From NCBI GenBank assembly GCA_036835325.1, contig DAITMF010000002.1, positions 47,531-111,530 on the forward strand: a stretch of DNA of 64,000 nucleotides, written 5' to 3'. The notes beneath the pieces were generated by a model. The model was not told where the DNA came from. It ran no database searches and worked only from the letters and a program-made list of their open reading frames with translations. Below are positions 24,976 through 33,677 of the stretch, one piece after another. Origin of the DNA: CAMCHP01 sp036835325. Lineage in GTDB: Bacteria; Bacteroidota; Bacteroidia; Flavobacteriales_D; Sanyastnellaceae. The translations under genes and the position numbers were made by a program. Each line of letters begins with the position of its first letter. Position 1 is the stretch's first letter.

Positions 24976-27900
24976 ATGAGAACTGCGCTAATCGCTTGTT
25001 TCCTCTTTTTTTGGGGTGGATGGATGACTGCCCAGTCACCACAAGATCCTGATTGGACCCTCTACATGTCTGACCCCAACGCCAATGTTAATGAGGTCAT
25101 CATGCTCTTCAACCAGCAGTGGCAAAACCGCGCTATTACCCCTGGTTGCGGCTACAAACCCTTCAAGCGCTGGGAACACCTCATGCATGGCCGAGTATCG
25201 GAAGACGGACAACAGCAACCGGCATCATCCATCTTGCGCGAATACGAACGGGCGCTCGAAATGAAGCAACAGCGCAGCGAGAGCGGGAACTGGCACAATC
25301 TTGGTCCTATTTTGGATGGATTGACCACCCGGGCCAACATTCCCGGAGTAGGCCGCACCAACCACGTAGCCTTTCATCCAACCGACCCCAACATCATCTT
25401 CTGCGGAACCCCCGCAGGTGGCTTGTGGAGAAGCTATGACGGTGGTCAAAATTGGGAAACCAACACCGATGACCTGCCAACTCTTGGCGTTTCCGCCGTC
25501 GCATTTGATCCATTTGACCCCAACATCGTTTACATCGGCACCGGTGACCGCGATGCAGGCGATGCACCGGGAATGGGTGTGATGCGATCAACCGATACCG
25601 GGTTAACCTGGGAGTTTGTCAACCAAGGATTCGAAGATGAAACCGTTGGCGACATTCAATGCGACCCCGAAAACCCAGGTGTGGTGCTGGCTGCTTGCCG
25701 CTTCGGCGTGCGCCGGTCGACCGATTTCGGCCAAACATGGGAAGTTACATCGAACTCATTCTACTACAAGCAAATCCTATTCAAGCCCGGAGATTCAAAT
25801 ACCGTATATGCCACTGCGCAAGGACGGTTCTACCGATCAAATGACAACGGGCAATCGTGGACTATGGTCACGTCAGGGATTGGAACAGGTAGCCGCTTTG
25901 TTATTGGCGTTACCCCGGCTAATCCTGAACGTGTGTACGTATGTGCCGCCAATACCTTCGACTTTAAAGGCTTTTTCCTTTCTGAAGATGCAGGCCTTTC
26001 GTTCACCGAAATGTCTGACCAACCCAACATCCTCGGCTGGGCAGCCGATGGCAGTGCCCCTGGCGGACAAGCCTGGTTTGACCTTTGCATGGAAGTTGAC
26101 CCAATCAACCCCGACCGTATTTTCGTCGGTGGAATCCGCATGAAACGCAGCGATGATGCCGGAGCAACCTGGATCGACATCCAAAACAGCTACCTGCACG
26201 TTGATCAACATTGGTGCAAGTTTTCACCACATGACGGACAGCTTTACCTCTGCAACGACGGCGGAATTTACCGCTACCTCGACCAACAGCAATGGGTTGA
26301 CATCAGCGATGGAATCGTGGCCGGTCAAATCTACAAGTTCGGCCAAGGGCCCATCTCGGCAAACAAAGCCCTCAGCGGTTACCAAGACAACGGCACCATG
26401 GAGTTCAACGGTGTTGATTGGCAACGCACAGGGGGCGCTGATGGATTTGAATGCCAGTACGACCCCTCTGACGAGAACTGGCAATACAACTCCATCTACT
26501 ACGGTCAGATCTACCGAACTAACGATGAGGTGACCAATGAGAAAATATGCGGAATTGGTGAACTCGACATCAACGAAGAAGGTGCGTGGTCAACACCGTG
26601 GTTCGTTACCGCTGATAATCCTAACAAAATGTTCGTCGGACTAAAAAATGTTTGGCGCTCACAAAACATCAAAGACCCGGTGCGTGACAACATTGTTTGG
26701 GAGAAGATTTCTGACAACCTTGATGCGACGGTAGAAAACATGGTAGCCATGCACCAGTCGCAAGTCGATACCAATACCATGTACGTCAGCAAAGGCAATC
26801 GTAAGTTGTTCAGGTCAAACAACATCAACGCAGCGCAAAGTGAGATTGTATGGACCAACGTCAGCTCGCAGTTGCCCTCAGGAGGAACCCCGGTTACCGC
26901 CATCGTTACGCACCCGGTCGACTCGAATACCGTGACCATTGGCTTCAATAACGGTGTTTGGCAATCGACCAATCGAGGCATCGCCTGGACCGACATAAGT
27001 GGGTCGTTGCCACAAGTCCGAATCAATGGATTCGTGTACGACCTTACCGACAATGAAGGCCTGTATGCAGCCACCGACCGCGGTGTATACTACCGCAATG
27101 CCGATATGGACGACTGGATTTCATTCAACACCGGCTTGCCCATTGGCGTGCGAACGACCGAACTAGAGATATTTTACGGTGATGGTCCGGATGACAAACG
27201 TCTCCGCGCCAGCACCTACGGTCGAGGAATGTGGGAAACCGATCTTTTCGGCAGCGAAACAAATTTCTTTGCGGCAACAGGTTTCCTTCGCGCAGCCGAC
27301 AACGCAGTAGAATCATTTGGCCCTTTTGAAGTGAATGCCGGTTTTTACCGCTACTTGAATACGGTGAACGTGACCGATTTTGGTATCGACGACGTTACGA
27401 TCAGCAACGGAAGCATTGCTAACATACAGCCCAATGGCGACGGCAGTTACACCCTTACCGTTGTCCCCGATGACGAGGGCATCGTTCAGCTGAACCTACC
27501 GCAGGGCGCTGCGCTCGATGACAACGGCTTGTTGACTTACGGGTCGAACACCTTGAAAGTACTGAATCTTGCCGTGCCTGAACCGCTCGGGATTTTAGGT
27601 CCGGGTGGAGTAGGTGGTAGCGACGACATAGCCCTTTGGTTGCGCGCCGATGCCTTCACCACAACCAACGGTCAGCCAAGCGAGCCGGGAATGGGCGTCG
27701 GAGAATGGAACGACGCGCTTGGCAGAAACCTATCCGCTTCCCAAAGTGATCCAGAGAAGCAGCCGCTGCTTCTTCCGAACGACGAAGGATTGAACGGTTT
27801 CCCCGCACTGCGCTTCAACGGTGAATCAACCGCACTCATAAGCAACGACTTGGTTTCATCGACCGATATCAGCGTTTTTGCCGTGGCAAAGAGCGCCGAA

Positions 27901-29037
27901 TCGCAATGGAATGAGCACGGATGGATTGCATCCGCCCGAAATCCCAACGGCTTCCTCATCCATCCATGGAAATCTTCTTCACTCCTTAACGTATCTGTCA
28001 TTGATTCGGAATCGAATTACAGCAGCTCAGGTCAAGAATGGATCGTCGATGCCGCGCAAACGCAACTTTACGGATTCACCTACCGCTACCACCCGGAAGC
28101 GCAACTCCTCAAGAAAACGGTAGACGGAACCGTGTTCAGTTACCCAGCGACCAACAATGGATGGCGCGAAGCTGGCGCACCCATTGAGCTTCGCATCGGA
28201 TGGGACTACGAAGAGCGCTACGGAGACGGCTACATTGCTGAAGAAGTCGTTTACAACCGCCGTTTGCTTGAAAGCCAACGCATCATTTTATGCAACGCTT
28301 TGGGTGCAAAATACGCGATTGACATGGCTCCGGTGCAGTACTACACCCACTACGACTACAAGTACGAAGTTGCCGGAGTAGGCCAACTCACCGAAACCGA
28401 TGCACACCTCGATGCCAAAGGCTCGGGCATCGTTCGCATTACAGCCATCAATCAACCCGACAACGGAAGCTTCTTGATTTGGGGCCACGACAATGCTGAG
28501 CTTGCCTTCACAACCGATATCTACCCCATTAGCTCGAGCCGACTTGCCCGGCAATGGGCCTTCAGTCAAGTCGGTGAAATGGGAGAGGTGAGTGTTCGAA
28601 TTGACAGCGACGCAGTGCCTCAGGGTGACGGATTGGGACTGATTATAACCAACACCGACGACTTTTTACCGGGCAGCTCACCGCAGTTCATACCGCTGCA
28701 GTTGGAAGGAAATCACTACACCGCCAACGTGCAATTTTCGGCCAATGGTGTGTTCACCATCGGTGTAGAACCCACTGTGGGCGTTGAAGATGTGCAACGC
28801 GCAGAGGTGCGTGTATTCCCCAATCCGGCCAACGAGCAAATCTCGGTTCAACTCAATGGCTTCGAAGTGCAAGGAAGCACCTTGCAAATTGTCGATTTGA
28901 CCGGCCGCGAAGTGCTCGTGATTCAGCCCCAATCAACGCTTGAAACCATTTCAATCAGCAGATTGGCTGCCGGAACCTACCTGTTGGTGGTGCAAAAAGG
29001 GAAGCAACGCAAAGTCACACGCTTTGTCCGCCAATGA
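24976..29037 (+). CDS. Large T9SS surface protein: sortilin-type beta-propeller, LamG-like module, sorting domain
   Basis: 1353 residues. Signal peptide about 1-19 (MRTALIACFLFFWGGWMTA). Residues about 100-760 are a BNR/sortilin-type beta-propeller with Asp-box repeats (for example SYDGGQNWE, STDTGLTWE, SNDNGQSWT, SEDAGLSF, SDDAGATW). Then come a short Ig-like strand region, a LamG/concanavalin-like module (about 875-1110, DDIALWLRAD...LNGFPALRFNG) and its usual partner beta domain. From about 1268 the T9SS type A domain begins (VRVFPNPANEQISVQL...GTYLLVVQKG). Sialidase-like folds of this kind bind or cleave glycans or act as scaffolds, and no catalytic set is visible. It probably sits on the cell surface. 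A 9-mer copy at 25018 falls in the signal peptide. Confidence 0.85.
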   Translation: MRTALIACFLFFWGGWMTAQSPQDPDWTLYMSDPNANVNEVIMLFNQQWQNRAITPGCGYKPFKRWEHLMHGRVSEDGQQQPASSILREYERALEMKQQRSESGNWHNLGPILDGLTTRANIPGVGRTNHVAFHPTDPNIIFCGTPAGGLWRSYDGGQNWETNTDDLPTLGVSAVAFDPFDPNIVYIGTGDRDAGDAPGMGVMRSTDTGLTWEFVNQGFEDETVGDIQCDPENPGVVLAACRFGVRRSTDFGQTWEVTSNSFYYKQILFKPGDSNTVYATAQGRFYRSNDNGQSWTMVTSGIGTGSRFVIGVTPANPERVYVCAANTFDFKGFFLSEDAGLSFTEMSDQPNILGWAADGSAPGGQAWFDLCMEVDPINPDRIFVGGIRMKRSDDAGATWIDIQNSYLHVDQHWCKFSPHDGQLYLCNDGGIYRYLDQQQWVDISDGIVAGQIYKFGQGPISANKALSGYQDNGTMEFNGVDWQRTGGADGFECQYDPSDENWQYNSIYYGQIYRTNDEVTNEKICGIGELDINEEGAWSTPWFVTADNPNKMFVGLKNVWRSQNIKDPVRDNIVWEKISDNLDATVENMVAMHQSQVDTNTMYVSKGNRKLFRSNNINAAQSEIVWTNVSSQLPSGGTPVTAIVTHPVDSNTVTIGFNNGVWQSTNRGIAWTDISGSLPQVRINGFVYDLTDNEGLYAATDRGVYYRNADMDDWISFNTGLPIGVRTTELEIFYGDGPDDKRLRASTYGRGMWETDLFGSETNFFAATGFLRAADNAVESFGPFEVNAGFYRYLNTVNVTDFGIDDVTISNGSIANIQPNGDGSYTLTVVPDDEGIVQLNLPQGAALDDNGLLTYGSNTLKVLNLAVPEPLGILGPGGVGGSDDIALWLRADAFTTTNGQPSEPGMGVGEWNDALGRNLSASQSDPEKQPLLLPNDEGLNGFPALRFNGESTALISNDLVSSTDISVFAVAKSAESQWNEHGWIASARNPNGFLIHPWKSSSLLNVSVIDSESNYSSSGQEWIVDAAQTQLYGFTYRYHPEAQLLKKTVDGTVFSYPATNNGWREAGAPIELRIGWDYEERYGDGYIAEEVVYNRRLLESQRIILCNALGAKYAIDMAPVQYYTHYDYKYEVAGVGQLTETDAHLDAKGSGIVRITAINQPDNGSFLIWGHDNAELAFTTDIYPISSSRLARQWAFSQVGEMGEVSVRIDSDAVPQGDGLGLIITNTDDFLPGSSPQFIPLQLEGNHYTANVQFSANGVFTIGVEPTVGVEDVQRAEVRVFPNPANEQISVQLNGFEVQGSTLQIVDLTGREVLVIQPQSTLETISISRLAAGTYLLVVQKGKQRKVTRFVRQ

Positions 29038-29064
29038 TGATTGCGCTAGGATGCGCCAGTAGGC

Positions 29065-29072
29065 TATCTTTG
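29065..29072 (+). promoter_or_regulatory. -7 promoter element of the methyltransferase gene
   Basis: TATCTTTG, seven bases before the ATG at 29080, with TTG at 29041-29043 as a possible -33 contact 21 bases upstream. The transcript would have almost no leader. Confidence 0.6.
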
Positions 29073-29079
29073 CAAACCT

Positions 29080-29847
29080 ATGAAGAGAATCATCGCATTT
29101 GCGACGCGCTTTATTCCACGGCATCACCTGCAACGGGTTGCGCATTTGCTGCTGCGAATGCTGTCGGTGTTTTACCGTGGCAACCGCTTTGAAGACCCCA
29201 TTACAGGCATCACCTACCGCAAGTTGCTGCCCTATGGCCGCATCACCCCACGGCAAAATGCTTTGGCGCCAGATAGTTTATCGCTCGAACGCCATCGCCT
29301 GATTTGGCTTTACCTGCGTCAAGAGACCAACTTTTTTACCGATCAACTGCGCTTTCTTCACTTGGCGCCTGAATACTGTTTTTTAAAGCGTTTTCGAAGC
29401 CTTACAAACATTGACTACGTCACGGGTGACCTCGTATCACCCTGGGCCGATTTGCATTTTGATGCACATGAAATGCCCTTTGATGACGCTTCGTTCGACG
29501 TGGTCATGGCCAATCACTTGCTCGAACACGTCGACAACGACCACAAAGTCATGAGCGAGTGTTACCGCATTTTACGCACAGGTGGATGGGGCATTTTTCA
29601 AGTCCCCATCGACTACAACAACGCTGCAACACTCGAAGACAAAAGCATTACCGACCCTGCTGAACGCGAGCGCCTCTACTGGCAGCGCGACCACGTTCGC
29701 CTCTATGGCCGCGACTACCCGGAGCGCTTGCGGCAGGCCGGTTTCACTGTTACTGAAGACGACTTTCAAAGCCGCTTGGGCGAAGATTTGGCACGTCGTT
29801 ACGCCTTCATGCCCGGCGAACGGGTGTATTTCTGCCGCAAACAATGA
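29080..29847 (+). CDS. Class I SAM-dependent methyltransferase
   Basis: 255 residues. The Rossmann SAM-binding motif I is the divergent FLHLAPEYCF near 92-101, followed by the acidic loop region near 113-130. Motif II-like FDVVMANHLLEHV near 142-154 and HKVMSECYRILRTGGWGIFQVP near 158-179 are typical of the Methyltransf_11/25 group. The missing G-x-G-x-G in motif I (it reads APE) is seen in a subset linked to glycan or lipid biosynthesis. The substrate is unknown. Its last four bases (ATGA) are shared with the start of the DJ-1-like gene, so the two are translationally coupled. Confidence 0.82.
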   Translation: MKRIIAFATRFIPRHHLQRVAHLLLRMLSVFYRGNRFEDPITGITYRKLLPYGRITPRQNALAPDSLSLERHRLIWLYLRQETNFFTDQLRFLHLAPEYCFLKRFRSLTNIDYVTGDLVSPWADLHFDAHEMPFDDASFDVVMANHLLEHVDNDHKVMSECYRILRTGGWGIFQVPIDYNNAATLEDKSITDPAERERLYWQRDHVRLYGRDYPERLRQAGFTVTEDDFQSRLGEDLARRYAFMPGERVYFCRKQ

Positions 29848-30443
29848 ACGAAAAACGCCAAATTGGCATCTTCGTCTTTGATGGGGTTGAATTGCTTGAT
29901 GCCGCAGGCCCGATGGAGGTTTTCGCTGTCGCGGATGAGCTTTCGGGTGGTCAATTCGCCCATTGTTTTACGTTCGCCACTTCGTTGAACACCGTTCGTG
30001 CGGTAGCCGGTATGCGGATCTTGCCCGATGCCGGTATCGCCGAAGTTGAACGACTCGACATTGTCATTATACCGGGAGGAGAAGGGGTCAGGCACTGGAT
30101 GGATGATGCCGCGACTCAACGCGAACTCCAACGGCTGGCTGACACTTCTACGTACCGTGCGACGGTGTGTTCCGGAGCCCTTGCTGCTGCAAAAATGAAC
30201 TGGATTACCGGAAGAGACTTCTGCACGCACCACTCAGTTGTGCCTGAAGTACTCAAACTTCTACCAACTTCAAGCGTATGGAGGTCTGATTTGCGGTTTG
30301 TGCAAGAGGGTGCATTGTTCACCTCGGCAGGCATAAGCGCCGGACTCGATCTTGCCTTGCATTTGGTTGAAGTGCTTCATAGCGCCGATCTTAGTGCTCA
30401 GGTAGCACATTACATGGAGTACACTCCCCAACAAGGGTTTTAA
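29844..30443 (+). CDS. DJ-1/PfpI family protein, isonitrile-hydratase-like
   Basis: 199 residues with a single class I glutamine-amidotransferase-like fold. The nucleophile elbow is ATVCSGALAAAK, with Cys near residue 112. IGIFVFDGVELLDAAGPMEVF near 6-26 matches the amidase/isonitrile hydratase and GlxA-type branch, and His in CTHHSVVPEV (near 130) could complete the dyad. Unlike GlxA regulators there is no C-terminal AraC helix-turn-helix, so it is an enzyme-only version. The reaction is unknown. It is coupled to the methyltransferase by a four-base overlap. A 9-mer copy is at 30097. Confidence 0.85.
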   Translation: MNEKRQIGIFVFDGVELLDAAGPMEVFAVADELSGGQFAHCFTFATSLNTVRAVAGMRILPDAGIAEVERLDIVIIPGGEGVRHWMDDAATQRELQRLADTSTYRATVCSGALAAAKMNWITGRDFCTHHSVVPEVLKLLPTSSVWRSDLRFVQEGALFTSAGISAGLDLALHLVEVLHSADLSAQVAHYMEYTPQQGF

Positions 30444-30451
30444 CGTTTCTG

Positions 30452-30459
30452 TATCTTTG
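30452..30459 (+). promoter_or_regulatory. -7 promoter element of the DUF493 gene
   Basis: TATCTTTG ends four bases before the ATG at 30464, inside the 20-base gap after the DJ-1-like gene. It predicts an internal, leaderless transcript start. Confidence 0.65.
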
Positions 30460-30463
30460 CACT

Positions 30464-30742
30464 ATGGAAAATGAACAAGAACGCCTCGAGAGTTTGCGAT
30501 CGAAACTGAATGAAATCCACTCGTGGCCGTCGGTTTACATGTTCAAGTTTGTCTTGGAAAACGATGAGGCTAAAATGACCGCTCTTAGATCTGTCTTTAG
30601 TGAGTCTGCCGAATTCAAAACCCGGGAAAGTTCAAAAGGCAAGTACATCAGCTTAACCGTGCGCATGATGATGCTTGATGCCGATTCCATCTTTGACCAC
30701 TACCGCCGTGCTTCCGAAATAGGTGGCATCCTTTCCCTCTGA
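30464..30742 (+). CDS. DUF493 family protein (YbeD-like)
   Basis: A 92-residue small soluble protein. YMFKFVLENDEAKMTALRSVF near 26-46 and KGKYISLTVRMMMLDADSIFDHYR near 59-81 give the alpha/beta ferredoxin-like ACT-type fold of the YbeD/DUF493 family. In Proteobacteria YbeD sits beside lipB, but here it has no such neighbour. Function in Bacteroidota is unknown; a regulatory ligand- or RNA-binding role is only a guess. Three bases separate it from the small membrane protein downstream, so the two form an operon. Confidence 0.85.
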   Translation: MENEQERLESLRSKLNEIHSWPSVYMFKFVLENDEAKMTALRSVFSESAEFKTRESSKGKYISLTVRMMMLDADSIFDHYRRASEIGGILSL

Positions 30743-30745
30743 GCC

Positions 30746-31126
30746 ATGTCGGATACCTTTGATAACCTCCGCGACGCTCTTTTGCTCACCTTGGTGGTGA
30801 TGCTTATCTATGTCTTGTACAAACGCTTGCTAAGGGTTTTGGGGAAGGATGACGTGAGCACTCCTCGATTTGAAATCATCCAAGGCTCGGAGATTGTCAA
30901 TGACCAAGGCTTCGAATGCCGCATCTCAGTTCCTTTTTCGACCGTCATTTCCGCATCCATCCAAACGCAATTGAACGGCCAAGAACTCAATGAAGTGGTT
31001 TTTGAACGCGAATTTGAACCGGGCGAACATACGGTAATACTTGTATTTGATAGGAATCCTATCATTTCGTCACTTGGAGTGGAGCTAAAATCGCACAACC
31101 GAAAGATTATCAGGCGATTGAATTAA
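30746..31126 (+). CDS. Small single-pass membrane protein of unknown function
   Basis: 126 residues. A hydrophobic helix at about 10-26 (ALLLTLVVMLIYVLYKRLL) with positive residues after it suggests an N-out, C-in anchor. The remaining 95 residues look like a beta-sandwich (FECRISVPFSTVISASIQTQL...FEPGEHTVILVFDRN). I recognise no family. The gene follows DUF493 by three bases. It contains a copy of CATCCATCC at 30954, read as codons for Ser-Ile-Gln. No clear terminator follows, only a weak 7-bp hairpin at 31136-31158 without a T-run. Confidence 0.75.
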   Translation: MSDTFDNLRDALLLTLVVMLIYVLYKRLLRVLGKDDVSTPRFEIIQGSEIVNDQGFECRISVPFSTVISASIQTQLNGQELNEVVFEREFEPGEHTVILVFDRNPIISSLGVELKSHNRKIIRRLN

Positions 31127-31263
31127 GATTAACCGCGTTGAAGTCACGGTTTTCAACGTTGGGAGTAATTGTATTTCAAACAAAATCATCGTTTTTCTTT
31201 TTGTTGTTTGGAAATCTATGTAGCTTCGGCAAGTAATTCGAGTAGGACCGAAAAGCTTTTATT

Positions 31264-31887
31264 ATGGCAAACAATGATCTAATCAGTGTCGCGCTACCGC
31301 GGCATGAGGTGGAAGAGATGCGCGTGGCGTACGAACAAGAATACGTTCGTCTCAGGCAACGCATTGAGCACGTAAGTAAAGTGCTCGAAACTTTAGGCAG
31401 TGACGTAGTCGGAGATTCCGGTGCTGCACAGGTACGTAGACCAGCGGCAATGAGACCAGCGCCAACGCGCTACGCCGTTTCTGACGATGATTCAAAGAAA
31501 ACGAAACGCAGAAGCAAAAAACGCGGACCGAAATCGGTATGGGGAAATTTCATCATCCGTCGTTTGCGCCAAGCTGACCGTCCGGTGAGTTATGCAGAAA
31601 TGATCCGCGATGCGATGGTGCTCCACAACTTGCCTGAAAGCAAGCGCAAAAATGCACGCGCCAGTATTCTCAATGCGGCTTTCCGTTTGAGGGCAATCCA
31701 TGAAAAGATTGACACCATTGGCGAAGATGGGAAAAAAGAGAAGTACCTCATCATGTCAAAATGGCTCGATGAGAACAAAGCACTGATCGCCCCTTACGAT
31801 GAGCGTTACCGTGAATTGGTCGCCAATGAAGGTGATCTTGATGATGACATCGCTGCCGATGACCCATCAGACAACAGCGAAGATTGA
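31264..31887 (+). CDS. Putative winged-helix DNA-binding protein with basic linker
   Basis: 207 residues. The N-terminal 50 residues (EVEEMRVAYEQEYVRLRQRIEHVSKVLETLG) look like a coiled coil. A basic AT-hook-like linker follows near 77-90 (KKTKRRSKKRGPKSVWG). Residues about 90-160 (GNFIIRRLRQADRPVSYAEMIRDAM...ILNAAFRLRAIHEKIDTIGEDGKKEKYLIM) have the helix-helix-helix-wing spacing of HARE-like or winged-helix domains. The last 20 residues are acidic. I infer a dimeric nucleoid-associated or regulatory protein; a direct homologue is not recognised. It is monocistronic, with a bidirectional terminator behind it and a 137-base leader in front. Confidence 0.72.
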   Translation: MANNDLISVALPRHEVEEMRVAYEQEYVRLRQRIEHVSKVLETLGSDVVGDSGAAQVRRPAAMRPAPTRYAVSDDDSKKTKRRSKKRGPKSVWGNFIIRRLRQADRPVSYAEMIRDAMVLHNLPESKRKNARASILNAAFRLRAIHEKIDTIGEDGKKEKYLIMSKWLDENKALIAPYDERYRELVANEGDLDDDIAADDPSDNSED

Positions 31888-31902
31888 TCGCTGGAAAAGA
31901 TT

Positions 31903-31929
31903 AAAAAAGGGGCCTAAGCCCCTTTTTTT
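31903..31929. terminator. Bidirectional intrinsic terminator
   Basis: AAAAAAGGGGC-ctaa-GCCCCTTTTTTT serves both the rightward winged-helix gene and the converging pruA gene. Confidence 0.9.
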
Positions 31930-31935
31930 ATTTCC

Positions 31936-33564
31936 TTACCCCAAGAAGGGGTACCTAAAATCGGTGGGTGAGACGAAGGTCTCTTTGATGGTTCGGGCCG
32001 ACACCCAGCGCAGCAAGTTCATCATTGCGCCGGCCTTGTCGTTTGTACCCGATGCCCGCGCACCTCCAAAAGGCTGCTGGCCTACCACTGCACCGGTAGG
32101 TTTGTCGTTGATGTAGAAGTTACCCGCAGCATTCTCCAACATTTTAGCTGCGGTGGCAATGGCGTAGCGATCACCCGAGAAAATGGCGCCTGTTAAGGCG
32201 TATTCGCTTGTGCCATCAACCAGCTTCAAGGTTTCTTCAAAAGCGTTTTCGTCGTACACGTAAATGGTCAACACAGGGCCAAAGATTTCCTCGACCATGG
32301 TTTTTGATTTCGGGTTTCGCGTAAGCACAACCGTAGGCTCAATGAAGTACCCTTTGCTATCGTCACATTTGCCACCAATAATGACTTCAGCGTCGGCATC
32401 GTTGGCAATGCCTTCGATGTATGCTTTGATCTTATCAAATGCGCGACGGTCAATCACCGCATTGACAAAGTTGCCGAAGTCGCGGGGTGTACCCATCTTA
32501 AAGGCCTTCAGATCGGCTTCGATGCGTGTTTTTACCTCCGGCCACAAGTTGCTCGGTATATAGGCGCGGCTGGCTGCTGAGCACTTTTGTCCCTGAAACT
32601 CAAAGGCTCCGCGTGAGAGCGCAGTGGCCACCTCAGCTGCGCTGGCTGATTTGTGGGCAACCACAAAGTCTTTACCACCTGTTTCGCCCACAATGCGCGG
32701 GTAGGTCTTGTACTTGTCGATGTTGCTGCCAATGGTTTTCCAAAGATGGCGGAACACCCCGGTAGACCCCGTAAAGTGTAAACCGGCAAAATCAGGATGG
32801 TTGAACACAACATCACCGGCGGCTGGGCCGTCAACAGTGACCAAATTGATTACACCATCAGGCAAACCGGCGGCTTTGAAAAGCTCCATAATTACCTGTG
32901 CACTGTATACTTGACTTTCAGCCGGTTTCCAAACGACCACATTGCCCATCATCGCCGGTGCGGCTGGAAGGTTTGCTGCAATCGAGGTGAAGTTGAACGG
33001 TGTAATGGCGAAAACAAAACCTTCAAGCGGACGGTACTCCAAGCGGTTCCAAATGCCCGGCGCTGATTCAGGCTGGGTTTCGTACACCTCTTGCATGAAG
33101 TATGCATTGAATCGGAAAAAGTCGATCATTTCGCAGGCCGCGTCAATCTCAGCTTGATAACAGTTTTTCGATTGCGCGAGCATGGTGGCAGCGTTCATGC
33201 GGTCACGGAACGGACCGGCAAGCAATTCTGCCGCTTTCAAAAAGATGCTTGCACGGTGTTCCCACGACAATGCAGCCCATGCCTCACGGGCATCCAAAGC
33301 AGCCTGTACAGCGCGTTGCACATGTGAAGCATCACCGTAGTTGTAATGTCCAATAACCTTCGCGTGCTCGTGGGGAGGCGTTACTGCACGTTTATCAGCG
33401 GTGCGTACCTCTTCTGAACCGATGTACATCGGTATGTCAATGGGCTGCTGATTGTACAAGGCATCGTACGCAGCCATCAGTGATTCACGCTCGGGTGACC
33501 CCGGCTCATAACTTCCTACCGGTTCATTGTGCGGATAGGGTATCGAAAAAAATCCTTTCGGCAT
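31936..33564 (-). CDS. pruA: L-glutamate gamma-semialdehyde (1-pyrroline-5-carboxylate) dehydrogenase
   Basis: A 542-residue aldehyde dehydrogenase that oxidises glutamate semialdehyde to glutamate with NAD+, the second step of proline breakdown. FAITPFNFTSIAANLPAAPA near 164-183 is the cofactor-binding stretch. GETGGKDFVVAH near 291-302 holds the catalytic Glu, and FEFQGQKCSAASRAYIP near 321-337 the catalytic Cys. Length and the GQKCSAASR motif fit the P5CDH group of Bacteroidota rather than the fused PutA. No proline dehydrogenase is in the window. A -7 box is 15 bases upstream of the ATG. Confidence 0.95.
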   Translation of the reverse strand: MPKGFFSIPYPHNEPVGSYEPGSPERESLMAAYDALYNQQPIDIPMYIGSEEVRTADKRAVTPPHEHAKVIGHYNYGDASHVQRAVQAALDAREAWAALSWEHRASIFLKAAELLAGPFRDRMNAATMLAQSKNCYQAEIDAACEMIDFFRFNAYFMQEVYETQPESAPGIWNRLEYRPLEGFVFAITPFNFTSIAANLPAAPAMMGNVVVWKPAESQVYSAQVIMELFKAAGLPDGVINLVTVDGPAAGDVVFNHPDFAGLHFTGSTGVFRHLWKTIGSNIDKYKTYPRIVGETGGKDFVVAHKSASAAEVATALSRGAFEFQGQKCSAASRAYIPSNLWPEVKTRIEADLKAFKMGTPRDFGNFVNAVIDRRAFDKIKAYIEGIANDADAEVIIGGKCDDSKGYFIEPTVVLTRNPKSKTMVEEIFGPVLTIYVYDENAFEETLKLVDGTSEYALTGAIFSGDRYAIATAAKMLENAAGNFYINDKPTGAVVGQQPFGGARASGTNDKAGAMMNLLRWVSARTIKETFVSPTDFRYPFLG

Positions 33565-33579
33565 GGGTGTAAATTTTCA

Positions 33580-33587
33580 CAAAGGTA
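33580..33587 (-). promoter_or_regulatory. -7 promoter element of pruA
   Basis: TACCTTTG on the minus strand with 15 bases to the ATG at 33564. Confidence 0.6.
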
Positions 33588-33677
33588 CAAAGCCCAAGTG
33601 GAGACCTAAGTGACCTGTGTAACCCTATGTGATTTCTCCCGTATAAATAAGTGTCAAACTGTCGATTCGTTTAGGCA

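Noticed and set aside
31136..31158. Terminator after the small membrane protein
   Set aside because: Only a 7-bp stem with nine-base loop and no T-run, so it is not supported as an intrinsic terminator.
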